From positions 33,908 to 97,907 of the forward strand of contig JANWWS010000049.1 in the NCBI GenBank assembly GCA_025055765.1: 64,000 nt of DNA. Direction: 5' to 3'. Shown here piece by piece: positions 25,154 to 33,890 of this stretch. Positions within the stretch are counted from its first letter, which is position 1; each line of letters begins with the position of its first letter. This DNA is from Leptospiraceae bacterium (GTDB lineage Bacteria > Spirochaetota > Leptospiria > Turneriellales > Turneriellaceae). The notes beneath the pieces were generated by a model. It had not been told where the DNA came from. It worked only from the letters and a program-made list of their open reading frames with translations, and searched no databases. The position numbers and the translations under genes are program-made.

Positions 25154-26734
25154 ATGAAGGTTGAAGCACTGTGGGAATATCCGTCTGTCCCAGGGAAAAC
25201 AGAAAGTTTAAACCACCTTTTGATAAGGTTAAGTTCTCCTCCCGATTTGGGACAGAAAAACCGGCTTCCTGTTGTGGTAATTCTCGTACTTGACCGCTCC
25301 TGGTCCATGAAAGGTGACAAGCTTAAGGCTACCCTAGATGCCGCAAGTAGTTTTGTCAACTGGCTAACCCGCTATGACTATATTGGTGTGGTTGCCTATG
25401 GCTCCGATGTGCGGGTTGTGCAGCCTGTGGTGCGCCTTGGCGAAAAAGCGTCTATTGTCAACCGAATCCAGACACTTACAGCGGAAGGTTCAACAAACCT
25501 CAGTGGGGGCTGGCTTCAGGGACTTAAAATGGCCCAAGAAATTCAAAAAGAAATTGGACCATGCGTTCGCCGGGTGCTTCTCTTAACCGACGGAAATGCA
25601 AACTTGGGCATTGTGGATCCAGAACAATTACGTCAAATTGCGGAAAACCACAAGGAAATGGGGATTTCCACAACAACTATTGGCTTTGGCACTGATTTCA
25701 ACGAAATGGTGCTTAAAGACATTGCTCAGGCGGGTCATGGAAATTTTTATTTTATTGAGTCCCCAGAGGAAACCTCAGAGGTATTTTTTAAAGAATTTGG
25801 TGAGGTAGGCTCTCTTTACGCACAGACAACGGAGCTAAAGATTAAATTTCCGCCACAAGTACGCTTTCTTGAGCTTTTGACGGACGCACCTCATCATTAC
25901 CAGGACCAAGAACTACAAATTGAGGTGGGGGATATGCGCTCGGATGACCAGCGCACATTTGTCATGGAAACAGCTGTGCATCCTGAAGAAGAAAATTTGG
26001 AGCTCGACATTGAGCTAAACTATTATGAGGTCACCCAAAACATGGCGCTCAGAGATACTCGAACTCGGATTACATTACCAGTTGGTCAAGAATCATCTCC
26101 CAATCCGGAAGTTACTTCAGAAATTGCCATTGCCTGGGCTGGCAAAACCATGATGCAGGCCGCTAAAATGGCGGAAACAGATGTTACGGGGGCTCTCGAG
26201 CTCTTAAATAATATGGTGCAACGTCTATACGAGGCAAAGACGGCCCAAAATGCCGAGGTTATGAGTTCTTTGATTATGCGCCTCGAAGAGATGCAAAAGC
26301 GTCTCAGAGAAGACAGCAATTTAGGGCGTAAATTCCTTGTAGCAGGCGGCTTTACCCTCTATCAAGACAAAGGAGATTTTCTACCGTTTCGCGACATTGA
26401 GATGCACGACCGCATACACGAACTAAGCCACAAGGGTGATTTAGATTTGTATAATTCCCCTGAGTTACGCCAAAATGTTTACAACAAAATGCTTGAGGGC
26501 TACCGCTATTTCATTTTCGATATGTCGGAAGTCAGCTATGTGGATTCCTCCGCGGTGGGAGCTCTCATACAAGCAGCTAGCTGGGTAAACCGTCGGGGAG
26601 GGCTCTTTGTGGTGGCTAATTTAACCTCGACTGTGGAAAAACTCTTCCAGATGACCCGGCTCAATACTTTCATACCAGTTGCTGAATCCGTGAACGAGGC
26701 CAAGCAGATGATTGAAGCAAGACAACGCCGCTAG
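25154..26734 (+). CDS. VWA-STAS fusion protein
   Basis: The 526-residue soluble protein joins two domains not usually found together. Residues about 38-215 form a von Willebrand factor A domain with a complete MIDAS (DRSWS, GSTNL, LLTDGN). Residues about 215-405 form a beta-rich region and a helical region as in VWA/VIT-type proteins. Residues about 412-522 form a STAS domain whose YVDSSAVGAL loop has the Ser that is phosphorylated in SpoIIAA-type anti-sigma-factor antagonists. It may link metal-dependent protein binding to a partner-switching circuit. It is divergent from pdhA and has no kinase gene nearby. Confidence 0.82.
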   Translation: MKVEALWEYPSVPGKTESLNHLLIRLSSPPDLGQKNRLPVVVILVLDRSWSMKGDKLKATLDAASSFVNWLTRYDYIGVVAYGSDVRVVQPVVRLGEKASIVNRIQTLTAEGSTNLSGGWLQGLKMAQEIQKEIGPCVRRVLLLTDGNANLGIVDPEQLRQIAENHKEMGISTTTIGFGTDFNEMVLKDIAQAGHGNFYFIESPEETSEVFFKEFGEVGSLYAQTTELKIKFPPQVRFLELLTDAPHHYQDQELQIEVGDMRSDDQRTFVMETAVHPEEENLELDIELNYYEVTQNMALRDTRTRITLPVGQESSPNPEVTSEIAIAWAGKTMMQAAKMAETDVTGALELLNNMVQRLYEAKTAQNAEVMSSLIMRLEEMQKRLREDSNLGRKFLVAGGFTLYQDKGDFLPFRDIEMHDRIHELSHKGDLDLYNSPELRQNVYNKMLEGYRYFIFDMSEVSYVDSSAVGALIQAASWVNRRGGLFVVANLTSTVEKLFQMTRLNTFIPVAESVNEAKQMIEARQRR

Positions 26735-27291
26735 TTTTGCTCTTTCCACTTAATGCTACAGCCAACACAGGGTTTCTGTATTTCAGGGGGGGATTTCCCC
26801 TCTAGTAGAGAGTCTAAGGCCAAGCGCAGAGACGCACCGGTTATAGGAACATTATTGCCTGGCCTCGCATCATCAAGTTGGCCATGATAGTATAGTCTTA
26901 GATAGCCATCAAAAACAAAAATATCGGGGGTACAGGCGGCCTGGTAGTCGCGCGCAACCTCCTGTGTTTCATCGTAAAAATATGGGAAAGGAAATCCAAA
27001 TTCCTGGGCCACCTGCTTCATTTTTTCTGGGGAATCCTCGGGATAGCGCTCTACATCATTAGAACTTATGGCGGCAAAACCAATTCCCTTCGGCATGTAA
27101 TCTTGGGCAACTTTTACAAGCTCCTGGCGTACATGAATCACATAGGGGCAATGATTACAGATAAAATAAATGACCATGCCCTTAGGACCGCGTACGTGGT
27201 TCATAGTATACTTTATCCCCGAAACCACATCCCGAAGACAAAAATAAGGAGCGATTGTTCCCAAAGGTAGGCTTTTGGATTCTACCGCCAT
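26731..27291 (-). CDS. Thioredoxin-fold peroxiredoxin/AhpC-TSA-like protein
   Basis: A 186-residue cytoplasmic redoxin with the pattern VIYFICNHCPYV, in which CxxC sits at the start of helix 1 as in the conserved thioredoxin-family proteins close to AhpC/TSA. The cis-Pro region is ACTPDIFVFD. A C-terminal CVGCSIKW adds a second CxxC that could serve as a resolving pair or bind metal. It follows the aldo/keto reductase gene by one base, forming a redox two-gene unit. Confidence 0.85.
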   Translation of the reverse strand: MAVESKSLPLGTIAPYFCLRDVVSGIKYTMNHVRGPKGMVIYFICNHCPYVIHVRQELVKVAQDYMPKGIGFAAISSNDVERYPEDSPEKMKQVAQEFGFPFPYFYDETQEVARDYQAACTPDIFVFDGYLRLYYHGQLDDARPGNNVPITGASLRLALDSLLEGKSPPEIQKPCVGCSIKWKEQN

Positions 27292-27292
27292 A

Positions 27293-28327
27293 TTAATAGG
27301 GCATAGGGTACTGCCGCCTTACCTGGAGAATCCCTTTCTCTATTTCCGGTGTCAAGCTAATTCTCACGGCCGACAAATTTTCCTTCAGCTGCTCTAAGGA
27401 GGTTGCCCCAATGATAGCACTTGTCACAAAAGGCCGCGACAATACAAATGCCAGAGCTAGCTGCACCAAACTCATGCCATGCTCTTCAGCTAATTTTTTA
27501 TAGGCATCTACAGCTGCATGGGCTTGGGGAGTATTTCGATGGTTGAATTTTTTTTGAATAGCCCAACGACTTCCTGGTGGTATTTGCCCGTGGGCATACT
27601 TTCCTGTTAAAAGACCGGTAGCTAAAGGAGACCATGCTAAAAGCCCAATATTTTCTCGCAGAGAAATCTCGGCAAGATCACTGTCGTGTAAGCGGTAGAG
27701 TAGGCTGTATTCGTTTTGAATACTCACCATGCGCGGCAAATCATGTTTCTCGGCTAGCTGGAGGTAAGTCATGATTCCCCAAGCAGTTTCATTGGAAAGA
27801 CCAATTTCGCGGATTTTTCCTTCTTTTTTAAGGTCCTTTAAGGTATGCAAAACCTCTAAAAAGTTTTCCTTTTCCTGCTGCGTATTTGTTTTCCCTGGCT
27901 CATAGTGCCATAGCTGGCCAAAATGGTATGAGCCTCGGTTTGGCCAGTGGAGTTGGTAGAGATCAATGTAATCCGTCTGGAGTCTACGAAGAGAGCCTTC
28001 TAGTGCCAGGCGGATGTTTTTCGCATTAATGGGCTCTCCGTTGCGTATGTACTTTACTCCAGGTCCTGCCACTTTGGTCGCTATGATTAGCTTATCCCGC
28101 CCTCCATAGCGACAGAGGTAGTTGCCAATAATGGTCTCTGTCTTGCCATAGGTCTCTGCCGAGGGCGGCACTGCGTACATTTCCGCTGTATCTAGGAAGT
28201 TAACACCGTGTTCTCGTGCCAATTGTATTTGGGCAAAGGCATCTGCCTCACTGTTCTGAAGCCCCCAGGTCATGGTTCCAAGACAGATTTCCGACACTTC
28301 GAGGCTGCCTAGCTTCTTTTTCTTCAT
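27293..28327 (-). CDS. Aldo/keto reductase (Tas-like)
   Basis: The 344-residue TIM-barrel NADPH oxidoreductase has the catalytic tetrad: Asp and Tyr in LDTAEMY, Lys in IIATKVAG and His in YQLHWPNR. The C-terminal NADPH site includes IIGATSLEQLKENL. The insert PPSAETYGKTE after the Tyr is typical of the Tas subgroup. Substrate unknown. The ATG has no clear ribosome binding site. It is co-transcribed with the downstream redoxin. Confidence 0.9.
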   Translation of the reverse strand: MKKKKLGSLEVSEICLGTMTWGLQNSEADAFAQIQLAREHGVNFLDTAEMYAVPPSAETYGKTETIIGNYLCRYGGRDKLIIATKVAGPGVKYIRNGEPINAKNIRLALEGSLRRLQTDYIDLYQLHWPNRGSYHFGQLWHYEPGKTNTQQEKENFLEVLHTLKDLKKEGKIREIGLSNETAWGIMTYLQLAEKHDLPRMVSIQNEYSLLYRLHDSDLAEISLRENIGLLAWSPLATGLLTGKYAHGQIPPGSRWAIQKKFNHRNTPQAHAAVDAYKKLAEEHGMSLVQLALAFVLSRPFVTSAIIGATSLEQLKENLSAVRISLTPEIEKGILQVRRQYPMPY

Positions 28328-28504
28328 GGAGTAATGTCTTGGCAGAGAAAATGCGCTACGCCATCAATAAAAAACTTACGTTCAAATACTCTTCGCTCAT
28401 GGTCAAAAAGCCAAAAAGAGTTGACTGTGCGGTCTAATAGCCGGCTATGGGTTAGAAAGGGTTGGCAAAAAAGCTAGCCTAGGAGGGCAAATAGGAGAAA
28501 AGTT
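28328..28504. promoter_or_regulatory. Divergent intergenic region with lipoprotein promoter
   Basis: This gap separates the aldo/keto reductase and the lipoprotein gene. It holds a TTGACT (28421-28426) and a 12-bp perfect palindrome ATAGCCGGCTAT (28437-28448). TATGGG lies 19 bases downstream of TTGACT as a possible -10. A GGAG ribosome binding site stands before the lipoprotein ATG. Confidence 0.3.
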
Positions 28505-28972
28505 ATGAAAGTCTCGAGTTATTTTGTTTGTGTTGGACTGGCCCTAGTCTTTGTGGCTTGTGGCCAAAGTGCATCGTCCAAATCACAGTTAAAGGGTGAG
28601 TTAGACGACTTTGTATCGGAAAAATGGCTTGATGAGAATACTTTTCAGGTTCGCGCCATAGGTGCACCCGCACCTGATGCGAAGGGCTTTGTAAGAAGGC
28701 GCACACAGGCAGAAGAAGCGGCGCTCTTGGCAGCTCAAAAAAGGGTCATCGAACTTTGTGTGGGTGCTGAAATCAAGGGTGCTTCTGGTGCCGAAAGTGG
28801 CGAAGCCACAGGTGTTGTTATTACCAAGGAATTTGAGGGCATTGTGAAAGGTGGCCAGATTGTACGCAAAACCTTTGACCAAGATGACAACTGTGAGATT
28901 ACTTACCGAGTACAATCTAAGGGTCTAAAAAAGCAATGTGAAACCATGGCCGCAAAAAAGGACTTTCGGTAA
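28505..28972 (+). CDS. LPP20-like lipoprotein
   Basis: The 155-residue protein has a lipoprotein signal (MKVSSYFVCVGLALVFVACG, lipobox FVAC). The mature part contains EEAALLAAQKRVIELCVGAEIKG, the alanine-rich helix followed by a strand seen in LPP20-type lipoproteins. The role is unknown; LPP20 of Helicobacter is a surface antigen. A good AGGAG ribosome binding site precedes the ATG. The gene is followed by a G+C-rich hairpin (28982-29000) shared with the end of the convergent tldE. Confidence 0.75.
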   Translation: MKVSSYFVCVGLALVFVACGQSASSKSQLKGELDDFVSEKWLDENTFQVRAIGAPAPDAKGFVRRRTQAEEAALLAAQKRVIELCVGAEIKGASGAESGEATGVVITKEFEGIVKGGQIVRKTFDQDDNCEITYRVQSKGLKKQCETMAAKKDFR

Positions 28973-28981
28973 TTTTTTGGG

Positions 28982-29000
28982 GCGGGGGAGAATCCCCCGC
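28982..29000. other. Hairpin between convergent genes
   Basis: GCGGGGG-AGAAT-CCCCCGC forms a 7-bp G+C stem exactly between the convergent lipoprotein and tldE genes. A T-tract precedes it on the plus strand, and no U-tract follows it in either direction, so it is not a canonical intrinsic terminator. It may still stall RNA polymerase from both sides. Confidence 0.45.
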
Positions 29001-30331
29001 TACGCAGCTAGAAAAAATCCGTTTATCAGAAGATCGGGAACCTTAAAGGAGGAGAAGGAGTTATCGTAGTGCTGCGATATTCCCTCGATGGCATATAGAA
29101 CATCAAAGAAATTGCCACTTAGGGTTATTTGATCTACCGGGTGCATTATCTGCCCATTTTCTAAAAGAAAACCCTGTGCCCCAATCGATATTTCGCCTGA
29201 AACGGCAGAGCAGCTAGCTGAGCCTTCTAGTTTTTCAATCTGAACAAGGCGGGGGTAGGCTTGCTGCAGCTCGCTTAGGCTGTGGGGGCCAAGGGGCACC
29301 ACAAAATTCATAAAGGTAGTCGCAATCCTTCCATTAGCCCCTCGTGTCGCATTCCCTGTGGGGGAGACATTTTCTTTCATTGCCGATTCTAAATGGTATA
29401 AAAATGACAAAAGAACTCCTTTTTCAACAACCGCAATCCTTTGGGTAGCAACCCCCTCCCCATCAAATGGCAGAGAACCAGGCTCTCCTGGAAGATGGGG
29501 GTCACTGTAGAGGGAAAAAAGAGGCGAGGCTATGTTTTCACCAAGCTTTCCCTTGAGTCGGGATTTCCCCTTTTGTACCATATCCGCAAAAAAAACACTG
29601 GCATAAATGGCCAAAAGTTCTTGTGCTACATGACTACGCAGAAGAACAGGGTATTTTCCGGAGGGGATGCTTCTTGCTCCTAGAAGGCCAAGAGCACGCC
29701 GCCCCGCCTCTTGCACAATTTGGGAAGCATCAAACTCAAAGCGCCGCGCTCCTGTGCTATAATAGCCCAACTTGCGGGATTTTTCTTCCGCTGCAAGTAC
29801 CCCTAAACCACCATAGACCGCTCCTCGAACATAGTTATAAGCATGACCCAAACTATTTTGAAAAAAGACCTCATCCTTCGATTTAGCACAGTATAGATAG
29901 GGAACATTAATAATCCTTTGATCTAAGCCATAGCTTAGATCTTCCATTTCGCGGCAAAATTCAATCATGGTCTTAAACTCAAGCTGCTCTAAAGAAGGAT
30001 CATAAAGTTCGAGCTCTGCCGATATAGCACTTTGTGGTTCGGCAAGCTTCAGAGCAAGCTTGTCGGCAAGTTCACTATTGGCAAGAGCCGACTCCACCAT
30101 GTCATGGATGCTCTCTTTTGAAAAATTTTCTGTATAGGCATAGCCAGGCCTTTGCAGAGAAAAAACTCTTAAGTAAAGACGCTGGGTTGTGGTTAACTCC
30201 TGACTCTTGACAACCCTCTTATAAAGTTCCACACCACTTTGTTCGGAGGCAACAAGAAAAAGCTCCCATTGCTGTACTCTACTTTTCTTTAAAAACCCTG
30301 CAGCTGTCTCGAGGGCTTGAGCGGCATTCAT
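29000..30331 (-). CDS. tldE: TldE/PmbA-type subunit of the TldD/E protease
   Basis: The 443-residue protein is the catalytically inactive partner of the TldD/TldE heterodimer. It has the PmbA fold and the C-terminal GEISIGAQGFLLENGQ and LSGNFFDVL blocks but no HExxxH motif. The complex cleaves unfolded or modified peptides, for example microcin B17 precursor and CcdA in E. coli. The ATG overlaps the tldD stop by 4 bases, so the subunits are made together. Confidence 0.92.
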   Translation of the reverse strand: MNAAQALETAAGFLKKSRVQQWELFLVASEQSGVELYKRVVKSQELTTTQRLYLRVFSLQRPGYAYTENFSKESIHDMVESALANSELADKLALKLAEPQSAISAELELYDPSLEQLEFKTMIEFCREMEDLSYGLDQRIINVPYLYCAKSKDEVFFQNSLGHAYNYVRGAVYGGLGVLAAEEKSRKLGYYSTGARRFEFDASQIVQEAGRRALGLLGARSIPSGKYPVLLRSHVAQELLAIYASVFFADMVQKGKSRLKGKLGENIASPLFSLYSDPHLPGEPGSLPFDGEGVATQRIAVVEKGVLLSFLYHLESAMKENVSPTGNATRGANGRIATTFMNFVVPLGPHSLSELQQAYPRLVQIEKLEGSASCSAVSGEISIGAQGFLLENGQIMHPVDQITLSGNFFDVLYAIEGISQHYDNSFSSFKVPDLLINGFFLAA

Positions 30332-31695
30332 CTTCCGCCCACCAAAATAGCATCGACTTTAATTGTGGGCTGCCCTACGGTTACGGGAATTAAACCAGAA
30401 GTAGCACCGCAGGTACCTGCCGCCAGCTCTAGGTCTTGGCCCACCATAGAGATGCGTGGCAAAATTTCCTCCCCCTTTCCAATAAGTGTGGCGCCACGCA
30501 CTGGTTCGGCAATTTTTCCCTTGCGGATAACATAGCCTTCTTCTACAGCAAAGTTAAATTCACCTGTCGCTGAGTTTACCGAGCCGCCTCCCATTTTTTT
30601 CGCATAAAGCCCAAAGTCAACAGAAGCTATCATATCCTCTAAGGAATCGTCTCCAGGTGCTATGTAAGTGTTGCGCATCCGTGCCACCGGGGGGTAGCGG
30701 TAGGATTCCCGCCGGGCACTGCCCGTCAAACGATGTCCTGTTTCTCTACTACCCACACGATCACTTAGAAAGTTCTTTAAAACCCCTTTTTCAATGAGGA
30801 TGGTTTTCTCGACCGGTGTGCCTTCGTCATCGTAGACGATACTGCCATAATCTCCTTCGCGAAAGCCTTCATCGATAGCCGTTACTTTTTCGTGTGCGAT
30901 TTTCTCACCTATTTTGTCGGCGAAGGGTGATGCCTTGCGCCGAACCGCCTCCGTCTCTAAGGGATGGCCACAAGCCTCGTGAAAGATGACACCCCCAAAT
31001 CCATTGCCTAAAATTACAGGCATGGTACCTCCGGGAATGTAGCCGGCGCGCAACATCAAAAGAGCCCTCTCTGCAGCTTTTTGCGCCAGAGTTTCCGGAT
31101 GAATTAATCTTTCTAGCTCCCCTGGGTTCATAAAACCCGGAGCCTCAGTTGCCATAAAGCGCTCCGAATTTTCCTCGGCAGTTACAGAAACAAGGAAGCG
31201 TACATAGTTACGTCTTTCTTGACGGAATAGTCCTTCACTATTTATGATAGTGATATCTTTCTGCACACAGCGAAAGGTACTTGTCACCTGCGCAATACGC
31301 GGGGAAAGACCCCGGGCTTTTTCATCACTGCGCCGCAGAAAATCTAAAATAAGAGGGTTTGGCCAAAGCGCTCCTTTTTTCCTGGGAAGGTTTTCCACAA
31401 GTTCGGGTAAGACAAAGGTTTTTTTTGTTTTCTCACCTGGGAGAGAATCCATGAGTTTGCGAACTATTTTTACAAGATGATCCTTTTCCCATTTATTGGT
31501 ATAGGTATAAAGTACCTGTGACCCATAAAAAAGACGAATCCCGATACCAAAGTCTATTCCCGAACTTGCCTCTTCTAATTTACGGTCTTGAAAAATAAAT
31601 TGATCTTGGCGGCACTCTTCCAGGTAAATTTCGCTAAACTCAGCCCCTTCCCCTTGGGCTGCCTCGATAACGTCAGTTAAGATGTTCAGGTTCAT
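30328..31695 (-). CDS. tldD: TldD metallopeptidase subunit
   Basis: The 455-residue protein has the zinc-binding HEACGH motif (in GVIFHEACGHPLE) of the TldD subunit, with the GSVNSATGEFNFAVEEGYVIR C-terminal core. It supplies the active site of the TldD/E protease. It overlaps the GH1 gene upstream and tldE downstream by 4 bases each, giving a tightly coupled three-gene operon. No small precursor-peptide gene is visible next to it. Confidence 0.94.
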   Translation of the reverse strand: MNLNILTDVIEAAQGEGAEFSEIYLEECRQDQFIFQDRKLEEASSGIDFGIGIRLFYGSQVLYTYTNKWEKDHLVKIVRKLMDSLPGEKTKKTFVLPELVENLPRKKGALWPNPLILDFLRRSDEKARGLSPRIAQVTSTFRCVQKDITIINSEGLFRQERRNYVRFLVSVTAEENSERFMATEAPGFMNPGELERLIHPETLAQKAAERALLMLRAGYIPGGTMPVILGNGFGGVIFHEACGHPLETEAVRRKASPFADKIGEKIAHEKVTAIDEGFREGDYGSIVYDDEGTPVEKTILIEKGVLKNFLSDRVGSRETGHRLTGSARRESYRYPPVARMRNTYIAPGDDSLEDMIASVDFGLYAKKMGGGSVNSATGEFNFAVEEGYVIRKGKIAEPVRGATLIGKGEEILPRISMVGQDLELAAGTCGATSGLIPVTVGQPTIKVDAILVGGR

Positions 31696-33206
31696 CCTTG
31701 CTGTGAATAATACTGAAAAAGCTCCTGGCTGACACCTTTTTCTTGGATAATCTTTTTATAGACTTGAAGACTCTTGCGCGCAATGCGCTTGAAATTATTC
31801 ATATAGTCCACCTTGACCAAGCCAAAACGAGCCTCAAAGCCTTCTGCCCACTCAAAGTTATCGATGAGCGACCAGTGAAAATACCCCCTTACATCTACCC
31901 CCTCTTGCATGGCCAATTGCATTTCCCGAATATGCTCCACAAGAAAGCTTTGACGGAGTTTATCATCATCCGCACTATCGGCCACACCATTTTCCAGGAT
32001 GTAGATAGGCTTTTTATAGCGCTCATAGGCTTCTTTAAGGATTAGGTAAAAACCATGGGGGTATATCGCCCAGCCAAGTTCACTTTTTCTCTCTCTCTTA
32101 TTGCGTACATCATGGGGCAAAACCTCGAAAGCAAAGGGCTTCAGGAGGTTTGTTTTTACATAAAAACGCCCGTAATAGTTAATGCCAAGGTAATCCCATG
32201 TATCCTTAAGCCCTGGGATTTCTTGCTGGAACCCTGACATATGCATATGGTACACACCCGTTTTTAGGGCATCGCAGAAATCCCATTCAAAAACTTGCTC
32301 GACGGCCTTAGCGCTAAAGCGATCCAGGGCATGCCAATTTCGGTATGGCTCAAAGCGCCTCATATGCTGCGTAAAGCCCACCTCAATGGGGATATTTCTT
32401 CGCTCCCCATAGCTCTTTAGTATATGATAAGCTACTTTGTGCGCCTCCAGCATACGGACAACAAGGGGGGCCAATTTTTGGGGATCTCCTCTTCGCTCAA
32501 GGGGTGGGAAAACACCTTCTAAATAGCCCTGATAAAGATAGACGATGGGCTCATTTAAAGTGCAAAAATGTCGGATATCCCCCAGATAGTTAACCGCAAC
32601 AGCTTCCACAAATTGGGCAAAGAGTTCAAGCGCATCGTTTCTCTCCCATCCCCGTTTGCCATCGAGCTCTTCCCAGAACCAAGCAGGAGTGGCAAAGTGA
32701 AATAAGGTAGCCGAAACAGTGAGTTTGTTTTTTTTGCAAACTTCTAAGATTTTGTGGTAGTAGTCAAGCCCCTGAGAAGAGGGTTTTTTCATCCCTTTTT
32801 TGGGAAAAAGCCGCGCCCAATCAAGGGAAAAGCGATAGCTATTTTGGCCATATTTGCGAGCCAAGGTGAGGTCTTGAGGGTAGAGTTCATCAAAATTTGT
32901 CTTTTTTTGCCTCACGACAAGGGGATAATCCCCTAAGCGGTGTATATGCCCTGCCTTTGGCTTACCTGCGCCTAAGCTCTCAAACTTTTTCTCAGCATAA
33001 CATTTCTTCTCGAAAATTGTCCAGTCTGTGGGAGTTTGACTTTCAATTTGCTGCGCCGCTGTCGCACATCCCCAAAGAAAATTATCGGGTATCTCTTTTA
33101 TGGGTCCACTATAGTTAGTTAGGAAAATGTTTTTGCGAATGCGAAAGCTAATAGGTGAAAAAAAGAATACGAGCCCAACAACCAATATAAGAAATAAGAG
33201 CCACAT
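31692..33206 (-). CDS. Membrane-anchored GH1 beta-glycosidase
   Basis: The 504-residue protein is a family 1 glycoside hydrolase with acid/base Glu219 (TLNEP) and nucleophile Glu405 (YILENG), plus the NFLWGCATAAQQIE N-terminus of the barrel at about residue 42. Ahead of it is a hydrophobic stretch (MWLLFLILVVGLVFFF) followed by Arg/Lys, which looks like an uncleaved membrane anchor. Most GH1 enzymes are soluble and cytoplasmic, so the anchor is unusual. Substrate is probably a beta-glucoside or galactoside. It heads the tldD-tldE operon. Confidence 0.85.
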   Translation of the reverse strand: MWLLFLILVVGLVFFFSPISFRIRKNIFLTNYSGPIKEIPDNFLWGCATAAQQIESQTPTDWTIFEKKCYAEKKFESLGAGKPKAGHIHRLGDYPLVVRQKKTNFDELYPQDLTLARKYGQNSYRFSLDWARLFPKKGMKKPSSQGLDYYHKILEVCKKNKLTVSATLFHFATPAWFWEELDGKRGWERNDALELFAQFVEAVAVNYLGDIRHFCTLNEPIVYLYQGYLEGVFPPLERRGDPQKLAPLVVRMLEAHKVAYHILKSYGERRNIPIEVGFTQHMRRFEPYRNWHALDRFSAKAVEQVFEWDFCDALKTGVYHMHMSGFQQEIPGLKDTWDYLGINYYGRFYVKTNLLKPFAFEVLPHDVRNKRERKSELGWAIYPHGFYLILKEAYERYKKPIYILENGVADSADDDKLRQSFLVEHIREMQLAMQEGVDVRGYFHWSLIDNFEWAEGFEARFGLVKVDYMNNFKRIARKSLQVYKKIIQEKGVSQELFQYYSQQG

Positions 33207-33316
33207 TCCTCAAGCTCGTGTTCTGCGCCATGGTGTCAAATGAATTTAAGCGTATCGGTGGGACGAAATTTTCTTTTCAAGACGTGATTTTTTGAAAGCC
33301 TTACCCCGAGGTAGGC

Positions 33317-33883
33317 ATGATTAACTCCAACCATATCAAGCGGGGGATGGCACTTAAACTTGACGGAGATATCTGCATTATCCAATCTTTTGAACACTAC
33401 AAACCGGGGAAGGGAGCCCCTGTGGTGCGTGCCAAGGTCAAATCTCTCTCGAAAGGAACCACGGTTGAGAAGACCTTTCGCTCAGGTGAAATGCTCGAAG
33501 ATGTCGAACTTGAAAAGCGCAATGTCACTTATTCTTACGATGAGGGAGACAACATTGTTTTTATGGACACAAGCACCTACGACCAAATTCCAGTTAGCAA
33601 AAAGGAACTAGAGGACCTCCTTCCCTTTATGAAAGAAGGCATGGAGATGCAAATGCTTTTATACGAAGACCGCCCTGTAAGCATTATACCCCCTAACTTT
33701 GTGGAACTTGAGGTAACTTATGCAGAAGAAGGTGTAAAAGGTGACACAGCCACCACTGCTTTTAAGGAGGTTCAAGTTGAAACAGGGGGCAAGGTTCAGG
33801 TTCCGTTGTTTGTAAAAACAGGTGACATTATAAAAATAGATTTGCGTGACTTTTCATATGTGGAGAGAGTGAAGACCTCCTAA
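33317..33883 (+). CDS. efp: Translation elongation factor P
   Basis: The 188-residue protein has the three-barrel EF-P layout, with the modified-loop sequence YKPGKGAP placing Lys32 at the ribosome-facing tip. EF-P relieves stalling at polyproline stretches. The enzymes that modify the Lys are not nearby, so the modification type is unknown. The C-terminal signature region (KVQVPLFVKTGDIIKIDLR) is complete. The ATG follows GAGGTAGGC. A TPR-like membrane protein gene follows after 7 bases. Confidence 0.96.
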   Translation: MINSNHIKRGMALKLDGDICIIQSFEHYKPGKGAPVVRAKVKSLSKGTTVEKTFRSGEMLEDVELEKRNVTYSYDEGDNIVFMDTSTYDQIPVSKKELEDLLPFMKEGMEMQMLLYEDRPVSIIPPNFVELEVTYAEEGVKGDTATTAFKEVQVETGGKVQVPLFVKTGDIIKIDLRDFSYVERVKTS

Positions 33884-33890
33884 GCGATGG

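Noticed and set aside
28982..29000. Intrinsic terminator for the LPP20-like gene
   Set aside because: The T-tract comes before rather than after the stem in the plus direction, so it was listed only as a hairpin.
29000..33206. RiPP biosynthesis cluster around tldD-tldE
   Set aside because: No precursor peptide, radical SAM, cyclodehydratase or exporter gene is adjacent; TldD/E alone is widespread.
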